Below, one piece after another: positions 35,567-45,086 of a DNA stretch of 64,000 nt. A program made the position numbers and the translations under genes. Positions within the stretch are counted from its first letter, which is position 1; each line of letters opens with the position of its first letter. The stretch is from an uncultured bacterium (lineage in GTDB: Bacteria; Myxococcota_A; Bradymonadia; UBA7976; VGTA01): assembly GCA_943788935.1 (NCBI GenBank), contig CALSSE010000013.1, positions 62,001 to 126,000 on the forward strand, written 5' to 3'. The notes beneath the pieces are model-generated. The model ran no database searches and was not told the DNA's origin. It saw nothing but the letters and a program-made list of their open reading frames with translations.

Positions 35567-36295
35567 TCAGTTGAGAGCTCGAAGGGTGAGATGCCGGCTC
35601 TGCGGAGAGAGCCACTCATAACTTTGGGGTAAACGACGCTCTATCTCTAGGCTAAGAGCGGTGATGAGCTCTTGATAAACGAAGGGTAACTCAACAATAA
35701 GACTCCAGCCCTCCTGAGGGTGGCGATAATGTCTTATACTTCGCCCTTCCATCATAACTTTAGCTCTCTCTGATTCTGTAATCATTGGGTCTCTAGTGGC
35801 GAGGAGTGAGCTTACCTCCAACTGCAATGGAGGAGAGATGTCTCTCCATCGCTCCTCTGTCCGTATGTTCTTGAAGGAGAAGGATCGACTCTGCTCAATC
35901 CTCTCAAGGCTTTGCTGTGTATAATGAACAATAGATACTGATGAAACTCGCACAGGGAGTGCGCTCTCTAGCCGCTCATTGAACCCCTCACAGACCTCGA
36001 GGAGACGATCAACGTCAGCGCTGCTCAAGCGACGCTGAGGTTGGAGAGCGGCGAGGGTCAGCTTAGGCCACAGACTCCCCGATGACTCAGGGATGAATAC
36101 TCCCTCAAGCGCTAATAGCTCCCGCTTTAATGTAGAGAGAGGAGGGGGGAGAGCGCGAAACATCAAGGTGATCACCCCATGCCAAGCGACAAAGAAGCGA
36201 TGAGGAGAGAGTTCACTAGGAGAGAGCCTCTCGCAGGTAACCCTTAGCGTTCGCTCTAGCTCCGCTAGCGCCTGATCTGTTTTTAAATGACTCAA
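35567..36295 (-). CDS. Unidentified cytoplasmic protein
   Basis: 242 aa, TTG start. No signal peptide or TM. Mixed alpha/beta composition. Two segments, PKLTLAAL (about residue 80) and RHLTLRAL at the very C-terminus, recall the HxTx motifs of 2H phosphoesterases, but the first His is replaced and the order does not fit, so I do not assign that family. Convergent with the large lipoprotein, divergent from glgC, across a promoter region full of repeats. No function can be stated. Confidence 0.6.
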   Translation of the reverse strand: MSHLKTDQALAELERTLRVTCERLSPSELSPHRFFVAWHGVITLMFRALPPPLSTLKRELLALEGVFIPESSGSLWPKLTLAALQPQRRLSSADVDRLLEVCEGFNERLESALPVRVSSVSIVHYTQQSLERIEQSRSFSFKNIRTEERWRDISPPLQLEVSSLLATRDPMITESERAKVMMEGRSIRHYRHPQEGWSLIVELPFVYQELITALSLEIERRLPQSYEWLSPQSRHLTLRALN

Positions 36296-36400
36296 TAGAA
36301 CAGCTCATATCTCCGAAGAAGGTTGAGGGCTTATCAGACTCTATATATAAACAGAATCATTTCACTCGGTGTCAACATCACTTTAGTATTAAAATGACAT

Positions 36401-36462
36401 CTTTAAGTGTCATTGACTTAATAAGAGATGATACCTTTAAGTGTCATTGACTTAATAAGAGA
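36401..36462. repeat. 34-bp direct repeat, two copies, upstream of glgC
   Basis: ctttaagtgtcattgactta followed by ataagaga occurs at 36401-36428 and 36435-36462, period 34 bp. It could hold two promoter or operator copies for glgC. Confidence 0.8.
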
Positions 36463-36538
36463 CTAAGAGACTAAGAGACTAAGAGACTACGAGACTAAGA
36501 GACTACGAGACTAAGAGACTACGAGGCAAAGAGACTAT
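36455..36538. repeat. 8-bp tandem repeat running into the glgC start codon
   Basis: Ten copies of gagactaa / gagactac. The last, gagactat, contains the A and T of the glgC ATG (36537). The translation start region is therefore made of the repeat, whose GAG triplets are the only Shine-Dalgarno-like sequence present. Confidence 0.88.
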
Positions 36539-37985
36539 GAACAAAAGACTATGTATGATCATGGCCGGAGGTAAAGGATCCCGACTTGGCCCTCTCACCT
36601 GTCACCGCGCCAAACCATCTGCTCCTTTTGGGGGACGATATCGCATTATTGACTTTGTCTTGAGTAACCTCGTCAACAGCGGCTTTCAACAGATTTATGT
36701 GCTCACTCAATATATGGCGAGTAGCCTCATTCAGCATCTCAATCGTCATTGGCACTTTAATGGACCTTCTCAGTTTATTGAAGTCGTTCCCGCCCAGATG
36801 AGGACCGGTAATCATTGGTATTTAGGGACCGGTGATGCGGTCTATCAAAATATCAACTTAATTCGGGACGCACGAGTTGATCACATCGCCATCTTTGGTG
36901 GAGATCACGTCTATAAATTCGCGATCGACCAAATGGAATCAGCTCACCTCAAGAACGATGCTTATCTCACCATCGCCGCCTTCCCGATCCCCGTTTCAGA
37001 GGCTCACCACTTTGGAATTATGCGCGTTGATGAGAGCGGTCGAGTGATCGCCTTTCAAGAGAAGCCCAAGGAGAACCCCGCTACCATCCCCGGTAAGCCG
37101 GGATGGTGTCTCGCCAGTATGGGCAACTACTTCTTCCGCTCCGACGTTTTGATCGACGCTCTCATAGAAGACGCTAGTGATTCTCAATCTAGCCATGACT
37201 TCGGCAAGGATATTATCCCCAAACTCCTCAGCGCCGGTCATCCGATCTATGCCTATGACTTTGGGCAAAATATGATCCCTGGCGAACCAGAGAGCGCGCC
37301 AGCTTATTGGCGTGATGTGGGGACGCTCGACAGCTACTTTGAAGCAAATATGGATGTCCGCTCTCTCTTACCAGCGCTTAACCTTTATAATAGAGCATGG
37401 AGGGTGAGAACCGCTCAACGTGACTATCCTCCCGCTCGTTTTATTCGTAATGAGGGAGGGTATACCGGTCAAGTAGAGGACAGCTTGGTCTGCGAAGGAT
37501 CGATCGTTGTCGGCGGAGATCTTCGTCATAGCCTCATCGGATATGACTGCTTCGTTTTAGGTCGCGCAGAGCTTGATCAAGTCGTGACGATGAGCGGCTG
37601 TAATATCGGAGCAGGCGCTCAATTATCGAGGGTGCTTATGGACAAGAACTGCAGCGTTGAGGCCGGTGCTCAAATCGGTTTAAACAGCCAAGTAGATAAG
37701 ACCCGATTCCCCTTTGTTACCGAGGCAGGCGTGATCATATTGCCCAAGGGGACTCATGTCCCTAAAGAGGGCCCCATAGAGTTCGCGGAAGATATCGGGC
37801 GTCTGCTAGAGACTGACGATGCTACTCGGGAGGCGATGTTGGCCTTAGAAGGCAATTATCGAATCGCTCAAGGGCGTATGCGACATAGCTTTACGAGCGC
37901 CGGTCCTCGCTATGAACATTACCGAGAACGAGGGAGAGATGATTTCCGTCCGAGCCAGCCCGTGGTGGAGGATGTTCTCAAGTGA
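36537..37985 (+). CDS. glgC: Glucose-1-phosphate adenylyltransferase (ADP-glucose pyrophosphorylase)
   Basis: 482 aa; the usual length is about 420-430, so there is a longer C-terminal tail. The nucleotidyltransferase domain is canonical: MAGGKGSRLGPLT, RAKPSAPFGGRYRIIDFVLSN, FGGDHVYK, PKENP, and the left-handed beta-helix at the C-terminus (DSLVCEGSIVVGG, SGCNIGAGAQLSRV). The motif usually written WYxGTADAVYQN reads WYLGTGDAVYQN. Makes ADP-glucose from glucose-1-phosphate and ATP for glycogen. Overlaps glgA by 4 bp (ATGA), so the two are coupled. Upstream is an 8-bp tandem repeat that includes the start codon. Confidence 0.95.
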   Translation: MNKRLCMIMAGGKGSRLGPLTCHRAKPSAPFGGRYRIIDFVLSNLVNSGFQQIYVLTQYMASSLIQHLNRHWHFNGPSQFIEVVPAQMRTGNHWYLGTGDAVYQNINLIRDARVDHIAIFGGDHVYKFAIDQMESAHLKNDAYLTIAAFPIPVSEAHHFGIMRVDESGRVIAFQEKPKENPATIPGKPGWCLASMGNYFFRSDVLIDALIEDASDSQSSHDFGKDIIPKLLSAGHPIYAYDFGQNMIPGEPESAPAYWRDVGTLDSYFEANMDVRSLLPALNLYNRAWRVRTAQRDYPPARFIRNEGGYTGQVEDSLVCEGSIVVGGDLRHSLIGYDCFVLGRAELDQVVTMSGCNIGAGAQLSRVLMDKNCSVEAGAQIGLNSQVDKTRFPFVTEAGVIILPKGTHVPKEGPIEFAEDIGRLLETDDATREAMLALEGNYRIAQGRMRHSFTSAGPRYEHYRERGRDDFRPSQPVVEDVLK

Positions 37986-39598
37986 AGAGACGCTATATCT
38001 CTCTGAGCGCAGAACAGGCTCCATGGTCGAGGAGCGGTGGACTCGCCGAGGTCGCGGGGAGTTTACCCGAGGCGCTCGCGCTCCATTGGCGTGAGCATAG
38101 AGACCATAATTCAGGCGAAGAGGTCACGACCGAATGTATCTCTGTCTCTCCGCTGTATCCCTGCGTGTGGCGAGAGGTCGCTCGTCGAGGAGCGAGGCTC
38201 CTCCCCGGACAAACACTCTCTCTCGAACCGGTCAGCGATAGCTCTGCTCAGCTGTGGACACTTGATGGGGCTGAAGGAGGAGAGCATAGCGAAGTTACTC
38301 ATGTGTTTGTAGATCTCCCTTGGGCCTTTGATCGCCCACAGCTCTATGGTCCACCAGGGCAGTCTTATCCAGATAACCCCGCTCGCTTCGCGTCCTTTTG
38401 CTTAGCGGTCTTGCGGTGGATTGATCTTATCGGAGAGGATACCACAGGAGAAGAGACAATCGTTCATTGTCATGATTGGCAGTCTGCCTTTCTACCGATT
38501 TTTCACCAAAGAGGCTGGGGCAACTCACAGATCAAGACCCTCTTCACCATCCATAATCTCCAACATCAAGGGCGCTGTGAAGCACATTGGGTCACCAAAC
38601 TAGGTCTAAGTTGGTCTGACTTCCATATGAATTACCTTGAGCATTGGGGGCAGATGAACCCTCTGAAAGCAGCGCTCTTGAGTGTTGATGAGGTGACGAC
38701 GGTCAGCCCCTCTTATGCAGAAGAGGTCACCACTTCAGCGTTCTCTTGTGGACTCGACGCCTTCCTCAGAGCGAACGACATTCAGATCACAGGAATCCTC
38801 AATGGACTTGATGTAGAGGCTTGGTCTCCTCACTCCTCCGCTCATCTCAGCGCTCATCTGCCCCCCTCTCCAAGCGACCAAGAGCTCGTCGCCTGGAAGC
38901 GGGCCCTTAAGACCGAGGTCGCTCCACGCTTATACCCAATACCTCAGGAGGGTGAGAATGAGAGTAAAAATGAGAATGAGAGTGAGAGCAAAGTGCTAGG
39001 AGCCCCCCTCGCGGTTCTCATCTCTCGCCTCGACCAACAGAAGGGGATCGATCTATTAATCAACTCTGCAGTGACTTGGCTCGATCAAGGCGGGAAGCTC
39101 TTTATTTTGGGCTCGGGAGATCCAAAACTTGAGGTAGCTGTATTGATGCTCGCCACCCGCTACCCTCATCGATGTGAGGTGAAGATCGGATTTCATCTCG
39201 GGCTCGCCCATCAACTTTTCGCGGCGGCTGATCTCTGCTTGATCCCAAGTAAGTTTGAGCCCTGTGGCTTAACTCAGATGCAGTCCATGCGTTATGGAGC
39301 GCTGCCCCTCGCCACTCCAGTCGGAGGCTTAAGAGACACGATATCTACTCTCAATCGAGAGGGACTGCTCCATGACGAGACTCGAGGAAACGGCTTCCTC
39401 AGCTCAGAGGTCTCGGCGAGCGCTCTCTCACAGACCCTAGAATCGGCGTATACACTGTGGAGCGATCAAGCGGGATGGGCAGCGGCCCGACGACGAGCCT
39501 TGAATACCTCTTGGTCGTGGCAAGAGAGCGCGAAGTCATGGTCAGATCTCATCTCTCGTCTCAGCTCAAAAGAGAAGAGAGTAGAGAGGCTCAAGTGA
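37982..39598 (+). CDS. glgA: Glycogen synthase (ADP-glucose dependent, GT5)
   Basis: 538 aa, cytoplasmic. GT-B fold with the N-terminal SAEQAPWSRSGGLAEVAGSLP, where the classic KTGGL reads RSGGL, and the C-terminal KFEPCGLTQMQSMRYGALPLATPVGGLRDTI that binds ADP-glucose. TIHNLQHQGR and DEVTTVSPSYAEE are also conserved. An extra Asn/Glu/Ser repeat (ENESKNENESESK, about residues 320-335) sits between the two lobes. Extends alpha-1,4-glucan. Start overlaps the glgC stop (ATGA). Its 3' end overlaps the convergent oxidoreductase gene by 8 bp. Confidence 0.93.
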   Translation: MKRRYISLSAEQAPWSRSGGLAEVAGSLPEALALHWREHRDHNSGEEVTTECISVSPLYPCVWREVARRGARLLPGQTLSLEPVSDSSAQLWTLDGAEGGEHSEVTHVFVDLPWAFDRPQLYGPPGQSYPDNPARFASFCLAVLRWIDLIGEDTTGEETIVHCHDWQSAFLPIFHQRGWGNSQIKTLFTIHNLQHQGRCEAHWVTKLGLSWSDFHMNYLEHWGQMNPLKAALLSVDEVTTVSPSYAEEVTTSAFSCGLDAFLRANDIQITGILNGLDVEAWSPHSSAHLSAHLPPSPSDQELVAWKRALKTEVAPRLYPIPQEGENESKNENESESKVLGAPLAVLISRLDQQKGIDLLINSAVTWLDQGGKLFILGSGDPKLEVAVLMLATRYPHRCEVKIGFHLGLAHQLFAAADLCLIPSKFEPCGLTQMQSMRYGALPLATPVGGLRDTISTLNREGLLHDETRGNGFLSSEVSASALSQTLESAYTLWSDQAGWAAARRRALNTSWSWQESAKSWSDLISRLSSKEKRVERLK

Positions 39599-41060
39599 GA
39601 CTCAAGAGCGGCTGTCCCGCGAGTGGCGTGGGGGAGAGACCGAGGCGCTTTAACACTGTCGATGCTGCATAATAGCCACACATACCATGAACCCCTCCAC
39701 CCGGCGGTGAGGAGGCCGAGCAGATAAAGAGCTTCGGATTAGGGGTCGTATAAGGGTTAAGTCTAGCGACTGGACGGGTAAAAAGCTGACCTAAAGTCGC
39801 CGCTCCACCGGTGATCGCTCCCCCTACATAGTTAAGGTTGTGACCGGCGAAGTCCTGAGTATTCATTCGATGCCGAGCGAGGATCACCTCTCTAAAACCC
39901 GGCGCGAAGCGTTCAATTTGTTGTTCGATGATGTCGGTGAGGTCTTCTGTAGACCCCGAGGGGACATGACAATAGGCATATCCAGTGTGCTGTCCATCGG
40001 GAGCTCTACTGTCGTCCATCTCGCTCTGTTGGCAGAGTAAAACAAAGGGACGCTCAGGGTGTTCTCCCCTCCACACTGCCCGCTCAGCGGCAGCGATCTC
40101 CTCTAAACGTCCCCCGAGATGAACCGTCGAAGCGCCGGTCACCTTTGGGTCTCGCCAAGGGATCGACTCAGAGAGCGCCCAATCGACCTTAAAAACACCT
40201 GGTCCATATAGATATTTAGCGAGCCGTCGATGATACGCTCTCGGGAGAGCCTCTCCCGCGATCTCACTCAGCTGGTTCGGGCTCGTATCAAAGAGAACAA
40301 ACCGGCTAGAAGGCAAGTCAGCGAGAGACCTCACTGTTGTGTTGAGACGAATCTCTCCCCCTAGGCTCTGAAGATATGAAGCCAAGGCGATAGCCAGAGA
40401 CTCACTCCCTCCTCGTGGGGTCGGCCAATCACTGAGGTGAGCGGTGAGTGAGAAAATCAGACCGAGGGCCGCTGTTGAGCTCCACTCTAGCGGCAGAATC
40501 GAGTGAGCAGCACAACCAGAGAAGACCGCCCGAGCGGCCTCACTCTTAAACTTGGAGCGGGCAAACCCCGCCGCTGAGCGTAAGCCACTTAGACCAAACC
40601 GCGACATCAATAGGGGATGCTTAGGGATGCCTAGTGGCGCCAAGAGATCGCGGAGCAGGCTATGCCCTTTAGGGAGAAAAGGCTGAATTAACGATCGATA
40701 GGCATGCTCGTCGACACCAAGACGCTGAGCGGTCTCGTCGAGATCTTTTGTGAGCAATACCGCAGGACCATCATCGAGTGGGTGAGCAACCGATGCCTCT
40801 GGATAACACCAGTGAAGTCCATGTTCTTCGAGGGGGAGAGTTCGCCAATGTGGTGAGAGCACACCCATTGGGTGAATCGCTGAGCATCGATCATGTTTAA
40901 ATCCCGGGAGGGTAAGCTCCGCGGTCCTCATCCCTCCTCCTACGCTCTCCTTCGATTCAAGTACGCATACTGATACTCCCTGCTCAGCGAGCGTAATGGC
41001 AGCGCTCAGCCCGTTAGGGCCCGAGCCGATGACTACCACATCAAAACCCTGATCAGACAT
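39591..41060 (-). CDS. CrtI/PYROXD2-type FAD-dependent oxidoreductase
   Basis: 489 aa from ATG 41060, which has a ggagggg ribosome site; the upstream GTG lies in that site. N-terminal dinucleotide-binding motif VVVIGSGPNGLSAAITLAEQGVSVCVLE followed by the phytoene-desaturase-like GGGMRTAELTLPGFKHDRCSAIHPMG, and the C-terminal FICSASSPPGGGVHGMCGYYAA. This matches phytoene-dehydrogenase-related proteins (NAD(P)/FAD amine-oxidase superfamily). The substrate may be a carotenoid or another hydrophobic compound; no other carotenoid genes are near. Cytoplasmic or membrane-associated. Confidence 0.87.
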   Translation of the reverse strand: MSDQGFDVVVIGSGPNGLSAAITLAEQGVSVCVLESKESVGGGMRTAELTLPGFKHDRCSAIHPMGVLSPHWRTLPLEEHGLHWCYPEASVAHPLDDGPAVLLTKDLDETAQRLGVDEHAYRSLIQPFLPKGHSLLRDLLAPLGIPKHPLLMSRFGLSGLRSAAGFARSKFKSEAARAVFSGCAAHSILPLEWSSTAALGLIFSLTAHLSDWPTPRGGSESLAIALASYLQSLGGEIRLNTTVRSLADLPSSRFVLFDTSPNQLSEIAGEALPRAYHRRLAKYLYGPGVFKVDWALSESIPWRDPKVTGASTVHLGGRLEEIAAAERAVWRGEHPERPFVLLCQQSEMDDSRAPDGQHTGYAYCHVPSGSTEDLTDIIEQQIERFAPGFREVILARHRMNTQDFAGHNLNYVGGAITGGAATLGQLFTRPVARLNPYTTPNPKLFICSASSPPGGGVHGMCGYYAASTVLKRLGLSPTPLAGQPLLSLT

Positions 41061-41467
41061 AAACCCCTCCACAGAGCGCGCTCAGATATTAAACGTGTTA
41101 TTAAACATGTAGGTGTCTCTTTAGATGATTACATCAACGACTTATTAATGATCTAACATTAATCTAAGTGGTTACTTATTATTTGTCTGAAATACTTACT
41201 GTCTGAAATACTTACTGTCTGAAATACTTGCTATCTGAAATACTTACTATCTGAAATACTTACTATCTGAGAGATCACTCTGAGGCGCCTCTCTATAAAG
41301 AAGTCAGCAAAGAAGTCAGCTGATAGAAGTTTAATACTCAATGAGTCGTGCAGTATACTTAAGCAAGCGTTATGTAATTATTGACTATTTATTGGTACAT
41401 AGCTCACAGTAACATCTCTAGATTAAGCATTTTGATGATCTATTATGAGTCTATTGAAGGGGTTTTA
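41061..41467. other. 407-bp divergent region with a 16-bp repeat
   Basis: Carries promoters for the oxidoreductase (minus) and a barrel protein (plus). Contains a 16-bp tandem repeat (41186-41270). No small gene seen. The frame that extends the barrel protein upstream to 41381 is a run-in without a ribosome site. Confidence 0.45.
41186..41270. repeat. 16-bp intergenic tandem repeat, five copies
   Basis: tctgaaatacttactg / tctgaaatacttgcta / tctgaaatacttacta in tandem, ending with a partial copy. The period is close to 1.5 helical turns. Confidence 0.88.
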
Positions 41468-42148
41468 ATGCGAAAAATGATGTGGTCTCTTGTTGTGATT
41501 CTTTCCTCACTGTTGTCGGCTCATGTACAAGCCAAGACCCCGGTGACGATCCCTATAGAGATTGGGGTCGGACCTTCAACACAGACTTTCTTCGGGACTC
41601 TCGCCGAGCAACAATCAAGACATTATGGACTGAAATTAGATCTAGCCGCTGTGATTGACAAGGCGATCATCAAGAAGTTCAAGAAGAAGATCCCTAAAAA
41701 GTATCGGAAGCTCTCCAAGAAGATCGGTGAGGTTCGCTTTAGACCTTGGCCCCTCCCACTTATCCCTACTACCATTATGATCTCCCCTAGCGACACGAAC
41801 CCCAATTATGGAGCGATCTGGGACACTTTTGGTGTGGGGACGAGTCTAGGCCCGATCAGCCTCAATATTAATCTCCCTCTGGTCTATTCGTATATTGGCT
41901 ATATGGAGGGTACTCAGAACCGGTCAATGCACCTCTTAAGACCTTCTCTGAGCGCCGGTGCTGCGCTTAATCTACAGTTCACGAAACAGCTAGGTCTCAC
42001 TGTAGGTTGGCGATCATATTTTATGCCCCCTCAGCCGATTGGCGGGTCAATCTCCGAGTTTAGTTCAGAGACCGACAACAGCGTATGGCATATGGGTCAA
42101 GGGTATCTCACGCTCAACTTTAGGATTTTCAAGGATATGAAGATCTGA
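41468..42148 (+). CDS. Probable outer-membrane beta-barrel protein
   Basis: 226 aa from ATG 41468, with ribosome site aagggg. Signal peptide MRKMMWSLVVILSSLLSAHVQA. A basic segment (KAIIKKFKKKIPKKYRKLSKKIGE, about 55-78) is followed by barrel-like strands: NYGAIWDTFGVGTSLGPISL, LRPSLSAGAALNLQ, LTVGWRSYF, and a final aromatic strand GYLTLNFRIF. Likely a small barrel with a periplasmic basic loop. No family recognised. Confidence 0.7.
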   Translation: MRKMMWSLVVILSSLLSAHVQAKTPVTIPIEIGVGPSTQTFFGTLAEQQSRHYGLKLDLAAVIDKAIIKKFKKKIPKKYRKLSKKIGEVRFRPWPLPLIPTTIMISPSDTNPNYGAIWDTFGVGTSLGPISLNINLPLVYSYIGYMEGTQNRSMHLLRPSLSAGAALNLQFTKQLGLTVGWRSYFMPPQPIGGSISEFSSETDNSVWHMGQGYLTLNFRIFKDMKI

Positions 42149-42289
42149 GTAACGCACCCGTTACTGAGCCTGATTATGGAGTCTGGTCACTGAGCCTAGT
42201 GACTGAGTGAATCTATCGAGTCATAGCGCTCCCTGGTCGACTCTAATGAGCTCGATGATCCTCCGAGACGACTGCTCTAAATATATCTC

Positions 42290-43738
42290 TTGAACCGATT
42301 TGCTGACCTCTTGGAGTCATGGGTTTACCTCTTTACCCTCATCATGTACTATTCGGCGAGCTTATGCATTAACGCCATTTTAGGCCATTATTCGTTGGGT
42401 TTTAACTCGGTTCTATCATCGCTTATGCCCTACCCTATCATCACACTCTTTCGCTCACGTTATGGGCTATCTCGTCTATGGGAATTTCAATCTGTTGCCA
42501 GGCGCGAATACCCTCATGTGGATATTGACTGGCAATGGGAAGAGACATGCTATCATTATAACGGTGGAGACTATGGTCCTTCAGTCGTACAGCGATTGTC
42601 GGCTGACCTAACCGATACAGATTGGGTTAACATCGGAGCGCAATGTATTAGCTGTAAAGCTGTTTTCCAAGTAGTAGGCGAGGGTAAAACGCTTATGGAT
42701 TGTGTGACGGATGTAGGTCGATTAACGGATCATGAGATCCTCACACTTGTCCCTGATACATGGTCGATCAAGATTAAACATTTGGGAACAACCAAGCGAC
42801 TATCGCCTAGTGATCGACGAATCCAAGTTGAACACTTCAGTGAAGTATTAGGAGTATTGACGCAACGTCGAGTAGACTTAGAAGCCCCCGATACAGAGCT
42901 ATGGTTACTCAAAGACTGTCGACGTTTGGAGGAAGATCACTCTAACTCACCTCAACAAGACACACATTACCATTGGTTATTGAAGCGGATAAAGCCGAAG
43001 ACTCAGAGAAGTGCCCATGAGCTCGCGCTACGAAGTGATGTCAAAAAACGAGCCTTTATTGGTACCACCACCATGCCATCAGACAGAGCCTTATTGCTCG
43101 CAAACTTGACTCAGGTCACCAAGGGTAATGTTGTGTTGGATCCTTTTTGTGGCTCGGCGGGCTTGCTATTGGCCTCCTCACTGCTAGGACTCAAAACAGT
43201 GGGCGGTGATCTAGATGTAAAAACGCTCTCGCACAAAGATCACCCCTTGCCTTGTCCGCCCTCTTCTGGAAGACCATTGCGGGGTGTGGAGAGAGTCTCC
43301 TATAGTGATTCTTTTATCGAGTTAGGCTTGCCCGCACCAACATTAGTGGTGGGGGCTGATATCCAAGCCCCTGATGTGATGGAACGCTATTTGGCGGCCA
43401 ATTACGGTCAACAGTACGATGCGATTGTGACCGACCCTCCCTATGGGATCAGAGAGTCCCAGTCGAATATGGATGCCTTTGACCTATTGAAGAGAATATG
43501 TGAAGTCGCAGAGGGTGTCTTAAAAGACGAAGGACATATCGTTTTATTACAGGTGGTCGAAGGTACACTAAAGCGAGTAAGGTTAATCCAAAAAGAGCTA
43601 TTACTGAATCTCGAGAAGACCCTAGCTTTCCATCATGTGACGATACATACCCTCTCATTAGAGAGGTTTAATGCCCGATATCTTCGGGCAGTTATCGTTT
43701 TAGTGAAGAGAGCGAAGGATCACCATTTATCTTCCTAG
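42290..43738 (+). CDS. TRM11-like RNA N2-guanine methyltransferase
   Basis: 482 aa as the longest frame from TTG 42290; ATG 42344 (MYYSASLC) is an alternative start and looks more natural. C-terminal Rossmann methylase: VLDPFCGSAGLLLASSLLG (motif I), VVGADI, and the catalytic DPPYGIRES (motif IV). The layout of an N-terminal targeting domain plus this methylase resembles TRM11, which forms m2G10 in tRNA in eukaryotes and archaea. Bacterial copies of this kind are patchy. Substrate RNA is therefore inferred, not proven. Neither neighbour is translation-related. Confidence 0.78.
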   Translation: MNRFADLLESWVYLFTLIMYYSASLCINAILGHYSLGFNSVLSSLMPYPIITLFRSRYGLSRLWEFQSVARREYPHVDIDWQWEETCYHYNGGDYGPSVVQRLSADLTDTDWVNIGAQCISCKAVFQVVGEGKTLMDCVTDVGRLTDHEILTLVPDTWSIKIKHLGTTKRLSPSDRRIQVEHFSEVLGVLTQRRVDLEAPDTELWLLKDCRRLEEDHSNSPQQDTHYHWLLKRIKPKTQRSAHELALRSDVKKRAFIGTTTMPSDRALLLANLTQVTKGNVVLDPFCGSAGLLLASSLLGLKTVGGDLDVKTLSHKDHPLPCPPSSGRPLRGVERVSYSDSFIELGLPAPTLVVGADIQAPDVMERYLAANYGQQYDAIVTDPPYGIRESQSNMDAFDLLKRICEVAEGVLKDEGHIVLLQVVEGTLKRVRLIQKELLLNLEKTLAFHHVTIHTLSLERFNARYLRAVIVLVKRAKDHHLSS

Positions 43739-43941
43739 ATCTAAAAAAAGTGATGAGTCTGAAGAGGTCTGAACTCGTAGATAAGAGTATGAATTTTCAA
43801 TAGCGAGGAGTGAATACCATCTAACAAAGGGCTGACGAGTTACTTCTCTCTTCTCTGTTAATGGCAAACAAAAAACAAAGTAAATATGAGTATATTTGCT
43901 TGTATCCTTGTCAGCCTACTAACCTCATCAACCTGACTAGG

Positions 43942-44643
43942 TTAATGCATCTCATCAATCGCTCCAAGATCGCTCTCAAGAGTCTTTTCAATCTGTGTGG
44001 CGAGTTCACCCCAGAGACGCTTTTTGGTCTCTCGGAAGGCGACAGGACTCATTTGAGTCATGGCTTGGGCTCTCTTTTGAACTATCTCCTCAAAGACTTC
44101 CGGAGAAGTGGTTTCATTGAGATAACCCACCTTTTGCGCTTCATCTGGTGAATACAGACGACCGAGCGCCGTGGCCTCATTGAGTCGTCTTGGGTCTAGC
44201 TTGTGACGAGTAATCTCAATCGCGAGGAGAGGCAGAGGCAAACCGATATGGACTTCATTTAAACCGAGTTTAAATGGACCTTCAACCCCAATGCTATAAT
44301 CAGAGTAAGCGAGAAGTAATGCCCCCCCCGCCACTGCATGCCCTGTACACGCGCTGAGTAAAGGAATAGAACATCTCAGCATTTGAATGTATAACGCGCC
44401 TCCCGCTTTGAGGAGATCCACCGCCGCTGACATACTCTGCTGCATCACCTTGAGATCAAACCCTGCGCAAAACTTGCCCGGCATCCCCATAATAACAGCC
44501 ACCCTCGCTTCTGACTCAGCGCGCTCGATCGCAGAGCGGAGAGCGGCGATCATGTCATAGCTGAGCGCATTCGCCTTGCCGTCATTCAGATGTATGGTAG
44601 CGACCTCGTCTTGAAGGCTATATTTGATAAGCGCATCACTCAT
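43942..44643 (-). CDS. Crotonase-family (enoyl-CoA hydratase/isomerase-like) protein
   Basis: 233 aa, somewhat short for the family (usually about 255-265). Oxyanion-hole motifs AVIMGMPGKFCAGFDLKVM and GHAVAGGALLLAYSDY are present, and LNEVHIGLPLP provides the position where hydratases carry a catalytic Glu. Acts on an acyl-CoA, cytoplasmic. The reaction (hydration, isomerisation or other) is not readable. Single gene; the opposite-strand frame 43861-44151 is its shadow. Confidence 0.85.
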   Translation of the reverse strand: MSDALIKYSLQDEVATIHLNDGKANALSYDMIAALRSAIERAESEARVAVIMGMPGKFCAGFDLKVMQQSMSAAVDLLKAGGALYIQMLRCSIPLLSACTGHAVAGGALLLAYSDYSIGVEGPFKLGLNEVHIGLPLPLLAIEITRHKLDPRRLNEATALGRLYSPDEAQKVGYLNETTSPEVFEEIVQKRAQAMTQMSPVAFRETKKRLWGELATQIEKTLESDLGAIDEMH

Positions 44644-45086
44644 TTCACTCTCCCAATGATCTTTCAGTAATTATTTATTGTCCTCACCCGATACCTGTAT
44701 GGATCGAGCTCGGGAGCTATGGAGAGGGAGCATATACGATGCCTACTCAGAAAGCTACAGGTCATCCATGAGCGAGCGCTCTTGTCTCAGCATCGGATCG
44801 ATGTCGATGACCGTCAAAGTCAAGTTGAGAATATGCTCACTCAATAACCTCGGTCCCGCTTGTATATATGTCAGATGAAGCGCTCTCTTCGACAAGCCCC
44901 TCATCAGTCAAGCCTTTAGAGACATTGGATTCTTCGCAAGCGCTCATATGAACGATTAGAATCGTGCGCCAAAGTAACGCATCGCTTGATTTCAACGTAA
45001 ACTTGATCATTCCTCTGCGTTCTTTGTCAGGCTTTGTTCTGTGTAGATTGCTTATGTATTATCAAGTATAAAGGCCCAACATATCC
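44644..45086. other. 443-bp region, possible gene debris
   Basis: Upstream of the crotonase (minus) and the SET-domain gene (plus). A minus-strand frame of 49 codons (44755-44904) and a plus-strand frame (44678-44878) overlap; neither has a ribosome site nor a recognised family. I see no RNA gene. Confidence 0.35.

Noticed and set aside
35567..36295. 2H phosphoesterase assignment
   Set aside because: Only one intact HxTx-like motif, and it lies at the extreme C-terminus, which does not fit the fold.
43861..44151. 96-codon plus-strand ORF
   Set aside because: Mostly antisense to the crotonase-family gene; no motif.
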